Positions 20,599 through 28,413 of a DNA stretch of 37,397 nucleotides are shown here, piece by piece; position 1 is the stretch's first letter, and each line of letters starts with the position of its first letter. The translations under genes were made by a program, and so were the position numbers. The notes under the pieces are model-generated. The model saw nothing but the letters and a program-made list of their open reading frames with translations. It ran no database searches and was not told the origin of the DNA. This stretch comes from Saprospiraceae bacterium (GTDB lineage: Bacteria > Bacteroidota > Bacteroidia > Chitinophagales > Saprospiraceae), in assembly GCA_017987975.1 (NCBI GenBank), contig JAGNSQ010000018.1, positions 1-37,397 of the forward strand, read 5' to 3'.

Positions 20599-21213
20599 TT
20601 AATTTATTATTTGATATTCTCTGATCATCCAATCGGCTATCATTATTTTTCTTTCGTGCATAAAACTAGTATATCTCTCGTCAGATAGATCTAAAATGAA
20701 CCTAAAGACGGGTGAAGCAATGATGGGATAAATACACAATGACACTGTGTTCACCAATAATTCTTCAGGTGTAGTCTTTCTCATATTCCCTCTGGCTGCT
20801 TCTTCTTCCAGCATTTTTTCAAAACTATTTTTAAGACTGGCTATTGGAAGGTGCCCCAGTTTCTGTGGTATCATCTCCGGGTTTTTTCTTGCTTCGGTCA
20901 ATACAAAAAGCGGCAAAACCGGAAAGGTGCTGATAATGTCAATCTCTGCATTTACAAACTGCCGTACTCTTACCGACAAGGGGAGCTCGGTTTGAAACCA
21001 AATTTGAAAAGCACCGAAGACTTCGAACAATTTTTCACTCAAAATCACATCAAACAAAGTCTCTTTGTTGCGAAAATAATAGTGCAACATCGCCTTGTTA
21101 ATGCCTGCTTCATCTGCTATTTCCTGCATCCTGGCTCCTTCCAGCCCTCTCAATAAAAAAAAATGTTCCGCAGCCCGCTTAATCTTCTCTTCTGTGCTTA
21201 CCCCTTCTTCCAA
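20599..21213 (-). CDS. TetR/AcrR-family transcriptional repressor of the efflux operon
   Basis: This 204-residue one-component regulator has the TetR helix-turn-helix at about residues 5-55. It is visible in TEEKIKRAAEHFFLLRGLEG and in MQEIADEAGINKAMLHYYFRNKETLFDVI, where the recognition helix lies near NKAMLHYYF. The rest is the helical ligand-binding and dimerisation domain with no recognisable ligand signature. It is the first gene of the efflux operon, four bases from the TolC-like gene. Just upstream lie a Bacteroidota promoter and two tandem palindromes, which are most likely its own operators. Autorepression relieved by an exported compound is the expected mode (inference). Confidence 0.93.
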   Translation of the reverse strand: MEEGVSTEEKIKRAAEHFFLLRGLEGARMQEIADEAGINKAMLHYYFRNKETLFDVILSEKLFEVFGAFQIWFQTELPLSVRVRQFVNAEIDIISTFPVLPLFVLTEARKNPEMIPQKLGHLPIASLKNSFEKMLEEEAARGNMRKTTPEELLVNTVSLCIYPIIASPVFRFILDLSDERYTSFMHERKIMIADWMIREYQIIN

Positions 21214-21244
21214 CTTACTGATTTACTATTAATTAAAACAAATT

Positions 21245-21269
21245 AACCATTTGGTTTAACCATTTGGTT
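21245..21269. promoter_or_regulatory. tandem operators for the TetR-like repressor
   Basis: The 12-base motif AACCATTTGGTT occurs twice, at 21245-21256 and 21258-21269, separated by one base. Each copy is an inverted repeat AACCA/TGGTT with a two-base centre. They lie immediately downstream of the predicted -7 element, at the start of the transcript, where a bound repressor would block initiation. Confidence 0.7.
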
Positions 21270-21271
21270 GT

Positions 21272-21302
21272 CAAATGTAGAATGATTTTTTCAGAAAAAC
21301 AA
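21272..21302 (-). promoter_or_regulatory. promoter of the tetR-like/efflux operon
   Basis: On the minus strand there is TTG (21302-21300), 20 bases, then TACATTTG (21279-21272), a good Bacteroidota promoter. It is about 60 bases upstream of the tetR-like start and abuts the tandem palindromes. Confidence 0.6.
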
Positions 21303-21405
21303 CATTGTAATTACTTTTTTTGAAAAATGATGAAAAATCCACCTTATCGATAGAAAATCTTGCATGCTCTTTTGACACACAAAATTCTAGTGCTTTTTGC
21401 CATTG

Positions 21406-22071
21406 CTACAGAACGGACAACACTTTCTCTTTTTTCTTTCGGAATAATTTTTGGTTCAGATAATGACAAAGATAGGCTGTGCTTCCACCCAAAACTGCTC
21501 CAGCTACTACATCGGTTGGATAATGAAGTCCCAGGTGCATTCTTGAATATGCCACACTCCCTGCCCAGGTATAGGCTGGAACAGCAACATACCATTTGGG
21601 CCAAATCAAGGTAGCAGAAGTTGCCAGGGCAAATGCAGAAGCAGTATGACCCGAAGGAAAAGATGGGTCTGCTGCAAGGTAAACAGGATCGATTTCCGGA
21701 TACTTTTCATAGGGCCTTTCTCGATTCAGCGTCCATTTGATGCCCTGCGACAATGCCACTGTACCAACAGTAACGGCAAACATTTCTAAACCCCTTTTTT
21801 TTGACCCAACTCCCTCTCCAGATGATTGTTCATATACGATTACCCCCAAAGGCAAACCTAGTGTTAAAGGAAGCACTGAATTAGAAATATGTCGATATAA
21901 AGGATCAAAGTCTTTATTTCGATGTAGGTTGATATCCCTCAACAATTGTACATCCCAATTTTGGGAAAAGCCTGAAACACAAATGCTGAACATTAGCAAA
22001 AGACTCAAAAGTGGCCTTGTTCTATATAAACTGGTAATATCATTTAATAATTGGCAAACTTTGAACATCAT
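21406..22071 (-). CDS. PAP2-superfamily phosphatase
   Basis: This 221-residue protein has all three signature motifs of the acid phosphatase/lipid phosphatase (PAP2) superfamily: KWTLNRERP, PSFPSGHTA and SRMHLGLHYPTD. The catalytic histidines and arginines are present. An N-terminal hydrophobic segment ending near CVSGFSQ (about residue 36) looks like a signal peptide or anchor, and further hydrophobic segments suggest a membrane protein with a periplasmic active site. Such enzymes dephosphorylate undecaprenyl diphosphate, phosphatidic acid or lipid A; the substrate cannot be chosen from sequence. It is not closely spaced with either neighbour, so it may stand alone. Confidence 0.92.
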   Translation of the reverse strand: MMFKVCQLLNDITSLYRTRPLLSLLLMFSICVSGFSQNWDVQLLRDINLHRNKDFDPLYRHISNSVLPLTLGLPLGVIVYEQSSGEGVGSKKRGLEMFAVTVGTVALSQGIKWTLNRERPYEKYPEIDPVYLAADPSFPSGHTASAFALATSATLIWPKWYVAVPAYTWAGSVAYSRMHLGLHYPTDVVAGAVLGGSTAYLCHYLNQKLFRKKKEKVLSVL

Positions 22072-22173
22072 TATTATTTGTGTAATGCCATTTTACAATT
22101 TCCATGCAAGCGTGAATTTAGCCACTTTTAAACAAATGGCTGGCTTATTCCCATTCATAATAATCAGTGAAGG

Positions 22174-22578
22174 TTATGATTTAGCCGACTTATGCTGATT
22201 TTTTGCAAGCCAGCGGAGGTGATTGTCTTCTACCCTCTGATTGACCAGCAAGGCGATTAGTTTTTCAGGCAACGGCTGTCCGGGGACAAAATGAACGGTT
22301 CCCCCTGAAGACTTAAATGGTTTTAGAATATCCTTGTGCTTTTTAACCAGAGCGGGATCCATCACATAGAGACTGCAAAATCCTTTGCCTCCTCCATAAC
22401 CCACCAACATGTATTCAGTTTTAAAACATGCTACACCATAACTTATTAATTCTGTACCATTAACTGCGTATTTAGCAATCAAATCTCTCAATTCCCATAG
22501 AGTAGTCTGACTGATTGGGTCAAACTGAGAAATAAAGTCACTGATTTCTGCTGGTTCTTGTTTCTTAGAAGCCTTCAT
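22174..22578 (-). CDS. DUF1801-family protein
   Basis: This 134-residue cytoplasmic protein resembles the DUF1801/YdhG family: an N-terminal helix region with ISDFISQFDPISQTTLWELR, then TELISYGVACFKTEYMLVGYGGGKGFCSLYVM and a basic C-terminus. The biochemical role of the family is not established. It lies 15 bases after the porin-like gene on the same strand and may be the last gene of the sulfur operon, or merely a passenger. Its stop is followed by about 100 bases with no strong terminator before the PAP2 gene. Confidence 0.8.
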   Translation of the reverse strand: MKASKKQEPAEISDFISQFDPISQTTLWELRDLIAKYAVNGTELISYGVACFKTEYMLVGYGGGKGFCSLYVMDPALVKKHKDILKPFKSSGGTVHFVPGQPLPEKLIALLVNQRVEDNHLRWLAKNQHKSAKS

Positions 22579-22593
22579 GGCATTAATTTTACC

Positions 22594-24033
22594 CTAAAAG
22601 TAAAAATTTAGCACTACATTTAAAAGAGACATATCAACTTTATTGTAAACAAATTTATCGTTACCATAATTTTCTCCTATTTTCCATTTCTGAACGTATA
22701 AAATTTGTCCTTCCAATCCTTTGAGCCAGCCAGGAAAACTATACCGAACATCAACGTTGGCCTGGGCATAAGAAGGCATGCCGTATTTATTCAGGGTCAC
22801 ATTTTTTACGTCCGGCAGGTCAAAATAACCTCCGGCAAGGCTGAGCTTACACCTTTGATCGACAAAGTTTTTTGCCCATTGAAGGGTAATGGCATGTACA
22901 TCTCCATACCCATCGTTTCTTTCTCTTGGCATAAATGTGAAAAAGGCATCTCTCCCCCATTCCCTGGGCATCAGATACCTGCCCATTGGGGTTATTCTAT
23001 TGTAGGCCAAAGCAATAGTTCCATTACCTTTCGTAAAGGATATTTTGGAACCAAAGGTCAGAGCCAGGGCTCCTTTGTCCATATATCTGGAAGCATCATC
23101 AGTTACACCTCCACTTCCGGTCTCTTGTTGATAAATCAATTGAGCCGCTGCATACAGTTTAGAATTTTCGGAGACTTTTTTAGTAAAATCCAATTGGTAA
23201 TAAGAAGAATAAAAAAGGTTTATCACCATCATCTGCCAGGTCTGCCATTTCCATTGCTTGCCTACCGGACCGTTCATTCCTCCATAAATTATGCCCGGTA
23301 CTTCCAGTTTACCTTTATAGGCTGAAGCTTGTCCGCTCGTGGTTACGCCACCTGGGTAGAGGCCAATTGAAGACCCTACATTAAAATATCTGGAAGTACT
23401 TCTGGGCGAAACTCCGTAAATAAATCCACCCTCTATCCCTATATTTTTTGTCAATTTGCCCGAAAGCCACAGTCCATCTACAGCTGTAGGTCTCATCCTG
23501 CCGTCCTGTAAGTTAATAAAGGGGGTATTAATGTGTTGTTTGCCCAGAGTAACCGTAAAATGACTCCTTTTCCAGCTAAGGTACAATTCCTCGAGTCTGC
23601 TAACATCCAATTCATTGTCTTTGGGGGCAAGATCAAACAATCCGATTTCGTATCGATTGGCTTGCCCGGTAGTAGGGTCTGGCTTTAATAAGTCAGTTGA
23701 GGCTACATCAAAAACATAGACGCCACTCAGTCCAAATTTGAAACCATGGTATTGGGCAGTCTCAAATTTAAGGCCACCTCCCATGGCCAGGGCCCTGTCA
23801 TCTTTTAATTCACCCTTGTTTTGGGTCTGCATTAAAAAACTTCGGAAATGACCACTTACCCTGCCATGTTTAAATATGTCAATGAGTTTTTGGGTATCTC
23901 TGCTCTCTCCCTCGTTCTTCCAGATCCCTGGTCGTTCATTGAGTTCCTGGTGCTGGGCTAAGGAGGTAAAATAAAAAGAGATGAAGCAGGACATCCATGC
24001 CCATTTCATCCAACCTGGTATTTGTTTGATCAT
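22594..24033 (-). CDS. outer membrane porin-like beta-barrel protein (OprD-like)
   Basis: This 479-residue protein has a signal peptide (about residues 1-26, ending TSLAQ). A long series of alternating aromatic and polar strands ends in the C-terminal YNKVDMSLLNVVLNFYF, with a terminal phenylalanine as in outer membrane barrels. The segments FKHGRVSGHFRSFLM near residue 50 and WKRSHFTVTLGKQHINTPF resemble OprD-type porins. It sits 12 bases after the soxB-like gene. In this place it may let small sulfur anions or organic substrates into the periplasm (inference). The family assignment is moderately sure; the barrel nature is more so. Confidence 0.78.
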   Translation of the reverse strand: MIKQIPGWMKWAWMSCFISFYFTSLAQHQELNERPGIWKNEGESRDTQKLIDIFKHGRVSGHFRSFLMQTQNKGELKDDRALAMGGGLKFETAQYHGFKFGLSGVYVFDVASTDLLKPDPTTGQANRYEIGLFDLAPKDNELDVSRLEELYLSWKRSHFTVTLGKQHINTPFINLQDGRMRPTAVDGLWLSGKLTKNIGIEGGFIYGVSPRSTSRYFNVGSSIGLYPGGVTTSGQASAYKGKLEVPGIIYGGMNGPVGKQWKWQTWQMMVINLFYSSYYQLDFTKKVSENSKLYAAAQLIYQQETGSGGVTDDASRYMDKGALALTFGSKISFTKGNGTIALAYNRITPMGRYLMPREWGRDAFFTFMPRERNDGYGDVHAITLQWAKNFVDQRCKLSLAGGYFDLPDVKNVTLNKYGMPSYAQANVDVRYSFPGWLKGLEGQILYVQKWKIGENYGNDKFVYNKVDMSLLNVVLNFYF

Positions 24034-24045
24034 ATTACTGAATCA

Positions 24046-25731
24046 TCAATGAAAATTATAGGCTACTCCGCTTACCTGAGTAAGCAGGGTTTCCGGAGCA
24101 TCAAGGGCAATGGCATTTCGCTGAGGCTTTGGGGTAACAGGTGAGGCTACCGCCAAATAACCAACCATCACCTGATGCAAAGTCTCTGCTTTATTTTTGG
24201 CTTCGGCTACTCCTTTGATTCTGCACAATACATCTGCAGGATCACCATCCCTTTCACAGGCCAAAACAGAGTACAAACCATCTGCATCAATGGATTTTCC
24301 CCTGATACTAACCTCCTGCACCCGTTTGCCGGCTTCTCCAAAGGCATAAAATTTTACTTGCATGCCTTTAAACTTCACTACCCAACCGCCAAAACGTTTA
24401 GATGCATCCTTGGCAAAAACATTGTTCAATTCTTTTTCTAACCAATCTAACAGTTGACTACCTTTCACTTTAGCAGTGCGAATAGAACTGTCAACTGGCA
24501 ACATGTCATAAATGTACCCATGTACAATAGGTATATTGCCGGTATGATCAGGAGTAGCTCTGGGAGGACAAAATCTAAAGCCGTTGGAAAGAACCACATC
24601 AACATCGGGGTACTTCCAACTTAAGGCATCAAGAACCATGGTATCTATTGTATTCTCAATTACAAAATACCGATATAGTGGTATGGTGCTGTAACCCACC
24701 ACTGTATTGATATCTTTTTTAAATACCGATTCAGCCTTTTCTATCAAAACCTCCATTCCTCTGTCAGGTTTGTGTTTTGAAGCATCCACTTCTACAAGTG
24801 AATAAGAGTCGTTAATAATTTTACCCCCGGAAATCGTAAGCTCCAATTTACCTATAAAAGAGCCAAAGGCCCCCGGTTCCACTACTTTTGAAAACTTGCA
24901 TTGTATGGGTTTGCGCACTCTTTCGTGGGTATCGCCACCAAAAATATAATCGATGCCTGCCGCGTCTTCGTTGTTGGCCAGGGCAATCTGCTGAGACAAA
25001 CCAAGATGGGCCACCATGATCACAAAGTCACATTGTTCCTGATTTTTAAGGATGTCAACATAATGTTTTAGATTTTCATCCGGCTTGGTGTATACTATGC
25101 CCTTGCTATAATTGGGACTCTGTCTTAATGGGACCAGGTGATCCGTATACCCAAGGAAACCAATTTTGATGCCTTCCACATACCAAATGTAATACGGTGG
25201 AAAAATCAATTCACCTTTTACACCTCCTCCCACATCATGGTACATATTGGCACAAACCTTAGGAGCATTGAGTGAACCAAGCAGGGTTTGCATTTTTTTC
25301 TTCCCATAAATGACCTCCCAATTGCCCGGCAAATATAGGTCATACCCCATGGTATTAAGTATCGGAACAAAGGCTTCCCCAGTGGTTTTAACACTCAACT
25401 CACTGCCTTGAAACATATCACCTGTATCTACTGCAAAACTGTGTTTGTATTTAGATCGCAATTGATTAAGCGTAGATCGCAGAGGGCCATAACCACCAGT
25501 CTTTCTGAATACCATTTCGTCATTTTCCCAAAACATTTCGTCATGGGCATGAATCTGACAATGGACATCAGTGGTTTGAAAAATTCCAATTTTAACCTCC
25601 TTGTTTTTATCCTCAGACTCAAGGTCTATTTTCTGTTTTCCCAGCGCCCATTGAACTGGAGCAGCTGTACTCACTGCTGCGCCTAAAACAGATAACTGCT
25701 GCAGAAATTTTCTTCTATTTGCGTTTTTCAT
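24046..25731 (-). CDS. SoxB-like Tat-exported metallohydrolase (5'-nucleotidase superfamily)
   Basis: This 561-residue periplasmic enzyme has a Tat signal (RRKFLQ at residues 6-11 followed by a hydrophobic stretch). The metallophosphatase domain shows TDVH (54-57), VDTGD (101-105), GNWE (136-139) where nucleotidases have GNHE, AHLG with His242, and GGDTHE (265-270). The 5'-nucleotidase C-terminal domain follows from about residue 350. SoxB is the dimanganese thiosulfohydrolase that releases sulfate from a cysteine-bound thiosulfonate on SoxYZ. I favour a SoxB-like role because of the altered GNHE motif, the Tat signal, and an operon with TsdA-, DsrE- and YeeE-type genes. A true nucleotidase remains possible. 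The start shares one base with the dsrE-like stop. Confidence 0.8.
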   Translation of the reverse strand: MKNANRRKFLQQLSVLGAAVSTAAPVQWALGKQKIDLESEDKNKEVKIGIFQTTDVHCQIHAHDEMFWENDEMVFRKTGGYGPLRSTLNQLRSKYKHSFAVDTGDMFQGSELSVKTTGEAFVPILNTMGYDLYLPGNWEVIYGKKKMQTLLGSLNAPKVCANMYHDVGGGVKGELIFPPYYIWYVEGIKIGFLGYTDHLVPLRQSPNYSKGIVYTKPDENLKHYVDILKNQEQCDFVIMVAHLGLSQQIALANNEDAAGIDYIFGGDTHERVRKPIQCKFSKVVEPGAFGSFIGKLELTISGGKIINDSYSLVEVDASKHKPDRGMEVLIEKAESVFKKDINTVVGYSTIPLYRYFVIENTIDTMVLDALSWKYPDVDVVLSNGFRFCPPRATPDHTGNIPIVHGYIYDMLPVDSSIRTAKVKGSQLLDWLEKELNNVFAKDASKRFGGWVVKFKGMQVKFYAFGEAGKRVQEVSIRGKSIDADGLYSVLACERDGDPADVLCRIKGVAEAKNKAETLHQVMVGYLAVASPVTPKPQRNAIALDAPETLLTQVSGVAYNFH

Positions 25732-26147
25732 TAAAATCCTCCTTTAATGTATGACCAACCTTGTTCCTGCTTTTCCACAATCTCAGCGATTCCTGCAGGT
25801 ACAATTTCTGCTTCTTCGATCAATTCACCTGCTTTGATATTTCGTTGATTCATGGTGTTTTGACAAACCACAAACCTAACTCCAGCTTTTTTAAGATCGG
25901 CTATGATGTCATGGTGCCTGGTTCTTTTGTTCATCATAAAATCGATACCCTGGTTGTAAGCAACCACTTCAATTTGAGCTTCAGGCCAATGTTTCCTCAG
26001 GTTCTTCAACTGATTGCTAAAGGCTTTTTGCTGCATGGAATCAGCAAGGGTAAATTGGAAGACTACTTTGTGGTTGGCACCTTGTGCATAAGCATCCTGA
26101 GTCATAACTGACAGAAATGCTATAATTAAAAAGGTCAAGATTTTCAT
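25731..26147 (-). CDS. secreted DsrE-like protein with a single cysteine
   Basis: This 138-residue protein has an N-terminal signal peptide (about 1-21, ending DAYAQ) and one DsrE/DsrF-fold domain. The only cysteine is Cys95 in RFVVCQNTM, which matches the conserved active-site position of the family, where a persulfide is carried. Most DsrE proteins are cytoplasmic; a predicted export signal places this one in the periplasm. Its stop and the soxB-like start share a base (TAATG), so the two proteins are made together. This suggests a carrier role for the SoxB-like enzyme (inference). No other sulfur-carrier gene (SoxYZ) was seen in the window. Confidence 0.85.
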   Translation of the reverse strand: MKILTFLIIAFLSVMTQDAYAQGANHKVVFQFTLADSMQQKAFSNQLKNLRKHWPEAQIEVVAYNQGIDFMMNKRTRHHDIIADLKKAGVRFVVCQNTMNQRNIKAGELIEEAEIVPAGIAEIVEKQEQGWSYIKGGF

Positions 26148-26170
26148 TGTTACTTGTTTAGAAGGTTAGG

Positions 26171-27250
26171 CTATTTGTTTGATTTTTTATAAAACTCTTT
26201 TATGGGCTTATAAGGGCCATATTTGTGTTGTGATTCGGAAAAAGAATCGGCGTAGGGTCCGAATGGGTGGTCAAATGGTTTCTCTTCCAACTTTGGCCAA
26301 TCAGCAGATATATCAACTGATGGTCTAGGTTGTGAATTGACAAAACCAGCCAGATTCCAGGCTTCTGTATCCGTGATTTGTGGATGAAGATAACTGGCGC
26401 CTTGTGGCATATTGTACCTAACATAACCTGCAAACCTACTCATACGATAGAGACCTGCTCCCTGGTTGTAAGAATGAGGACCCCATAAAGGCGGGTAAGT
26501 ATACACCATGCCATCTTCTGCTTTTACCCCCTGACCATTTTGCTGGTGACAGCTGGCACACTTTTCAAAATAGACGATCCGACCTGCTGTCGTATCCAAA
26601 GCTTTATCAGGTAGGGGCAATTCAAAAATACCACTACCGGGTGGTTTTTCTCCTTTGCTGACTTTGCTCGCTAAATAGGCAATGTAGGCCTTTATAGCGA
26701 TCATCTCTTTAGAATTTTCTTCAAGGGCTTTTCCATTGAGACTTCTCTCCATGCAGTCATTAACCCTCTTGGTAAGGTCTTCAACGGCACCACTCCTTGC
26801 ACGATACTTGGGATATGTTGATGCAACCGCACCGTAATTATTGCCCCACGGCTTACTGCCACCTTCCAAATGGCAATTCTGACAGTTCATACCATTGGTG
26901 ATGGCTTTGACCTTACCCTTAGGACCCAGGTAATAAGCTGTATTTACAATCAGTTCTTTTCCATACTTAACCACATCCCAATCAGCTTTTGAGACGGTTG
27001 TACTATCGAGATCAGGAGCCTTCCACAAGGCGTCATATGATTTTTTCAGTTCAGCTTCTTTTAGCATTGTAGCAGCAATTCTTTCCCTTTCTTTAAGCTG
27101 ATTTTTATAGGTTTCCCATTTCGGAATCAAATAAAAATAAAGGGGAACTAAAACCATAGCTGCCAATAGAAGCTGAATTAAAACCATTGCCCGTCTAATG
27201 GCCTTAAATCGGGCTTCAATACTATCTTTGTCTGGCTTATGATATTCCAT
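26171..27250 (-). CDS. membrane-anchored dihaem cytochrome c of the TsdA (thiosulfate dehydrogenase) type
   Basis: This 359-residue protein has one N-terminal membrane helix (about 20-43) and two haem c motifs, CQNCH (123-127) and CASCH (231-235). Between them, KRVNDCMERSLNG places Cys166 39 residues after the first haem histidine, where TsdA has its unusual cysteine haem ligand. PPLWGPHSYNQGAGLYRM and VRYNMP in the second domain also match that family, with Met270 a candidate second ligand. TsdA oxidises two thiosulfates to tetrathionate, and the related SoxA joins thiosulfate to a carrier cysteine. The membrane anchor suggests electron delivery to the respiratory chain. It lies five bases after the second YeeE-like gene. 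Confidence 0.86.
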   Translation of the reverse strand: MEYHKPDKDSIEARFKAIRRAMVLIQLLLAAMVLVPLYFYLIPKWETYKNQLKERERIAATMLKEAELKKSYDALWKAPDLDSTTVSKADWDVVKYGKELIVNTAYYLGPKGKVKAITNGMNCQNCHLEGGSKPWGNNYGAVASTYPKYRARSGAVEDLTKRVNDCMERSLNGKALEENSKEMIAIKAYIAYLASKVSKGEKPPGSGIFELPLPDKALDTTAGRIVYFEKCASCHQQNGQGVKAEDGMVYTYPPLWGPHSYNQGAGLYRMSRFAGYVRYNMPQGASYLHPQITDTEAWNLAGFVNSQPRPSVDISADWPKLEEKPFDHPFGPYADSFSESQHKYGPYKPIKEFYKKSNK

Positions 27251-27255
27251 GATGA

Positions 27256-27792
27256 TTAGTGAGGTAGTTTATCTCTATAAAATCCATACAACCATGTACC
27301 CGCCAATGCACTCAACAAGGTAACCACAATTACGGTTGCACCCGTGCCAATTTGTGCAAAAAGTGGTCCCGGGCATGCCCCTGTAATAGCCCAACCTAGC
27401 CCAAATAAAATCCCTCCGTAAATTTGACCTTTGTTAAACACCTTGTCATGAAATTCAATGGTCTCACCATGGATGGTTTTAATATTGAACTTTTTGATCA
27501 GCCACACCGAAACCATCCCTACCATAATGGCACTGCCAATGACGCCATACATGTGGAATGACTGAAACCTGAACATCTCCTGTATACGAAACCAACTAAT
27601 AATTTCAGCTTTTACGAATACAATTCCAAAAAGGATGCCCACGGCCAAATACTTAAAGTTGTAATACCACTTGTGGTGCAAATGACTTTCATTGACACAC
27701 ACAGCATCCGTAGACCTTAATGTATAATCCTGTAGTTCTGATATTTCCTGAACCTCGCTATTCTGACTTGTTATTTCTTTGCTCATTTCCAT
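27256..27792 (-). CDS. YeeE/YedE-family membrane protein, second half (DUF6691-like)
   Basis: This 178-residue membrane protein has about 40 soluble N-terminal residues and then four probable membrane helices. It carries GQIYGGILFGLGWAITGACPGPLFAQIG, the GxCPG motif with Cys140 that marks the YeeE/YedE (TsuA-type thiosulfate transporter) family. The family's full-length members have two such repeats; here the other repeat is the preceding gene, six bases upstream. The two probably form a heterodimeric transporter for thiosulfate or another sulfur species, in which cysteines relay the substrate. A second in-frame ATG two codons later is an equally good start. Confidence 0.87.
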   Translation of the reverse strand: MEMSKEITSQNSEVQEISELQDYTLRSTDAVCVNESHLHHKWYYNFKYLAVGILFGIVFVKAEIISWFRIQEMFRFQSFHMYGVIGSAIMVGMVSVWLIKKFNIKTIHGETIEFHDKVFNKGQIYGGILFGLGWAITGACPGPLFAQIGTGATVIVVTLLSALAGTWLYGFYRDKLPH

Positions 27793-27798
27793 TTTGAA

Positions 27799-28374
27799 TT
27801 AAAGTGACAAAATAAATGGTAAAATGACATTGGCCATTAAAAAACCGCCTGCCATAAAACAACAAGTAGCTACTAATGACGGCCACTGCAAATTGGAAAT
27901 GCCCATGATGGCATGACCGCTGGTACAGCCCCCTGCATATCGAGTGCCAAAACCCACTAAAAAACCTCCAACTACCATTAGAATAAATCCTTTAACAGAC
28001 ATGAGTTCACCCCAGCTAAAAAGCTGACTAGGTACCAGGCCATGAAAATCGTTTATTCCATAGGAGGCTAACTCAATGGCTAAATTGGGATGTATCAGGA
28101 TGGGAGATGGGTTTTTAAGCAAGCTGATAGCTACAATCCCTCCTATTGCAATGCCGGCAACAAAAAAAAGGTTCCATATTTCCTTTTTCCAATCATATTT
28201 AAAAAATGGAATATTGGCAGGCAGACACATGGCACAAACATGCCTTAATGACGAACTGATACCAAAGGTCTTATTGCCAAGGATCAACAAAGCCGGAACC
28301 GTTAAACCTATAATTGGGCCCGCCACGTACCAGGGCCACGGTTGTTTGATAAATTCGATTATACACATTACCAC
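27799..28374 (-). CDS. YeeE/YedE-family membrane protein, first half
   Basis: This 191-residue integral membrane protein has about five hydrophobic segments. Conserved cysteines are seen at CAMC (Cys47 and Cys50) and in GFGTRYAGGCTSGHAIMG (Cys150), the latter being the classic YeeE/YedE repeat motif. In TsuA (YeeE) conserved cysteines pass thiosulfate through the channel; the same is likely here with the second half gene. It is the first gene of the operon running to the porin-like gene. Upstream I see no perfect TAnnTTTG element, so it may depend partly on transcription from the CstB-like gene 123 bases before it. Confidence 0.87.
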   Translation of the reverse strand: MVMCIIEFIKQPWPWYVAGPIIGLTVPALLILGNKTFGISSSLRHVCAMCLPANIPFFKYDWKKEIWNLFFVAGIAIGGIVAISLLKNPSPILIHPNLAIELASYGINDFHGLVPSQLFSWGELMSVKGFILMVVGGFLVGFGTRYAGGCTSGHAIMGISNLQWPSLVATCCFMAGGFLMANVILPFILSL

Positions 28375-28413
28375 AATGTTTTAGTTATCAAATAATACAC
28401 GTATATACAAATT

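Noticed and set aside
22120-22141. AGCCA ... TGGCT inverted repeat as a terminator after the DUF1801 gene
   Set aside because: Five-base arms and no U-tract; too weak to call.
22705-23325. 206-codon plus-strand frame opposite the porin-like gene
   Set aside because: The minus-strand gene has a signal peptide, barrel strands and operon spacing; the opposite frame has none of these.
24046-25731. Plain 5'-nucleotidase/UshA annotation for the SoxB-like gene
   Set aside because: It cannot be excluded, but the Tat signal, the GNWE substitution and the sulfur-gene operon fit a SoxB-like role better.
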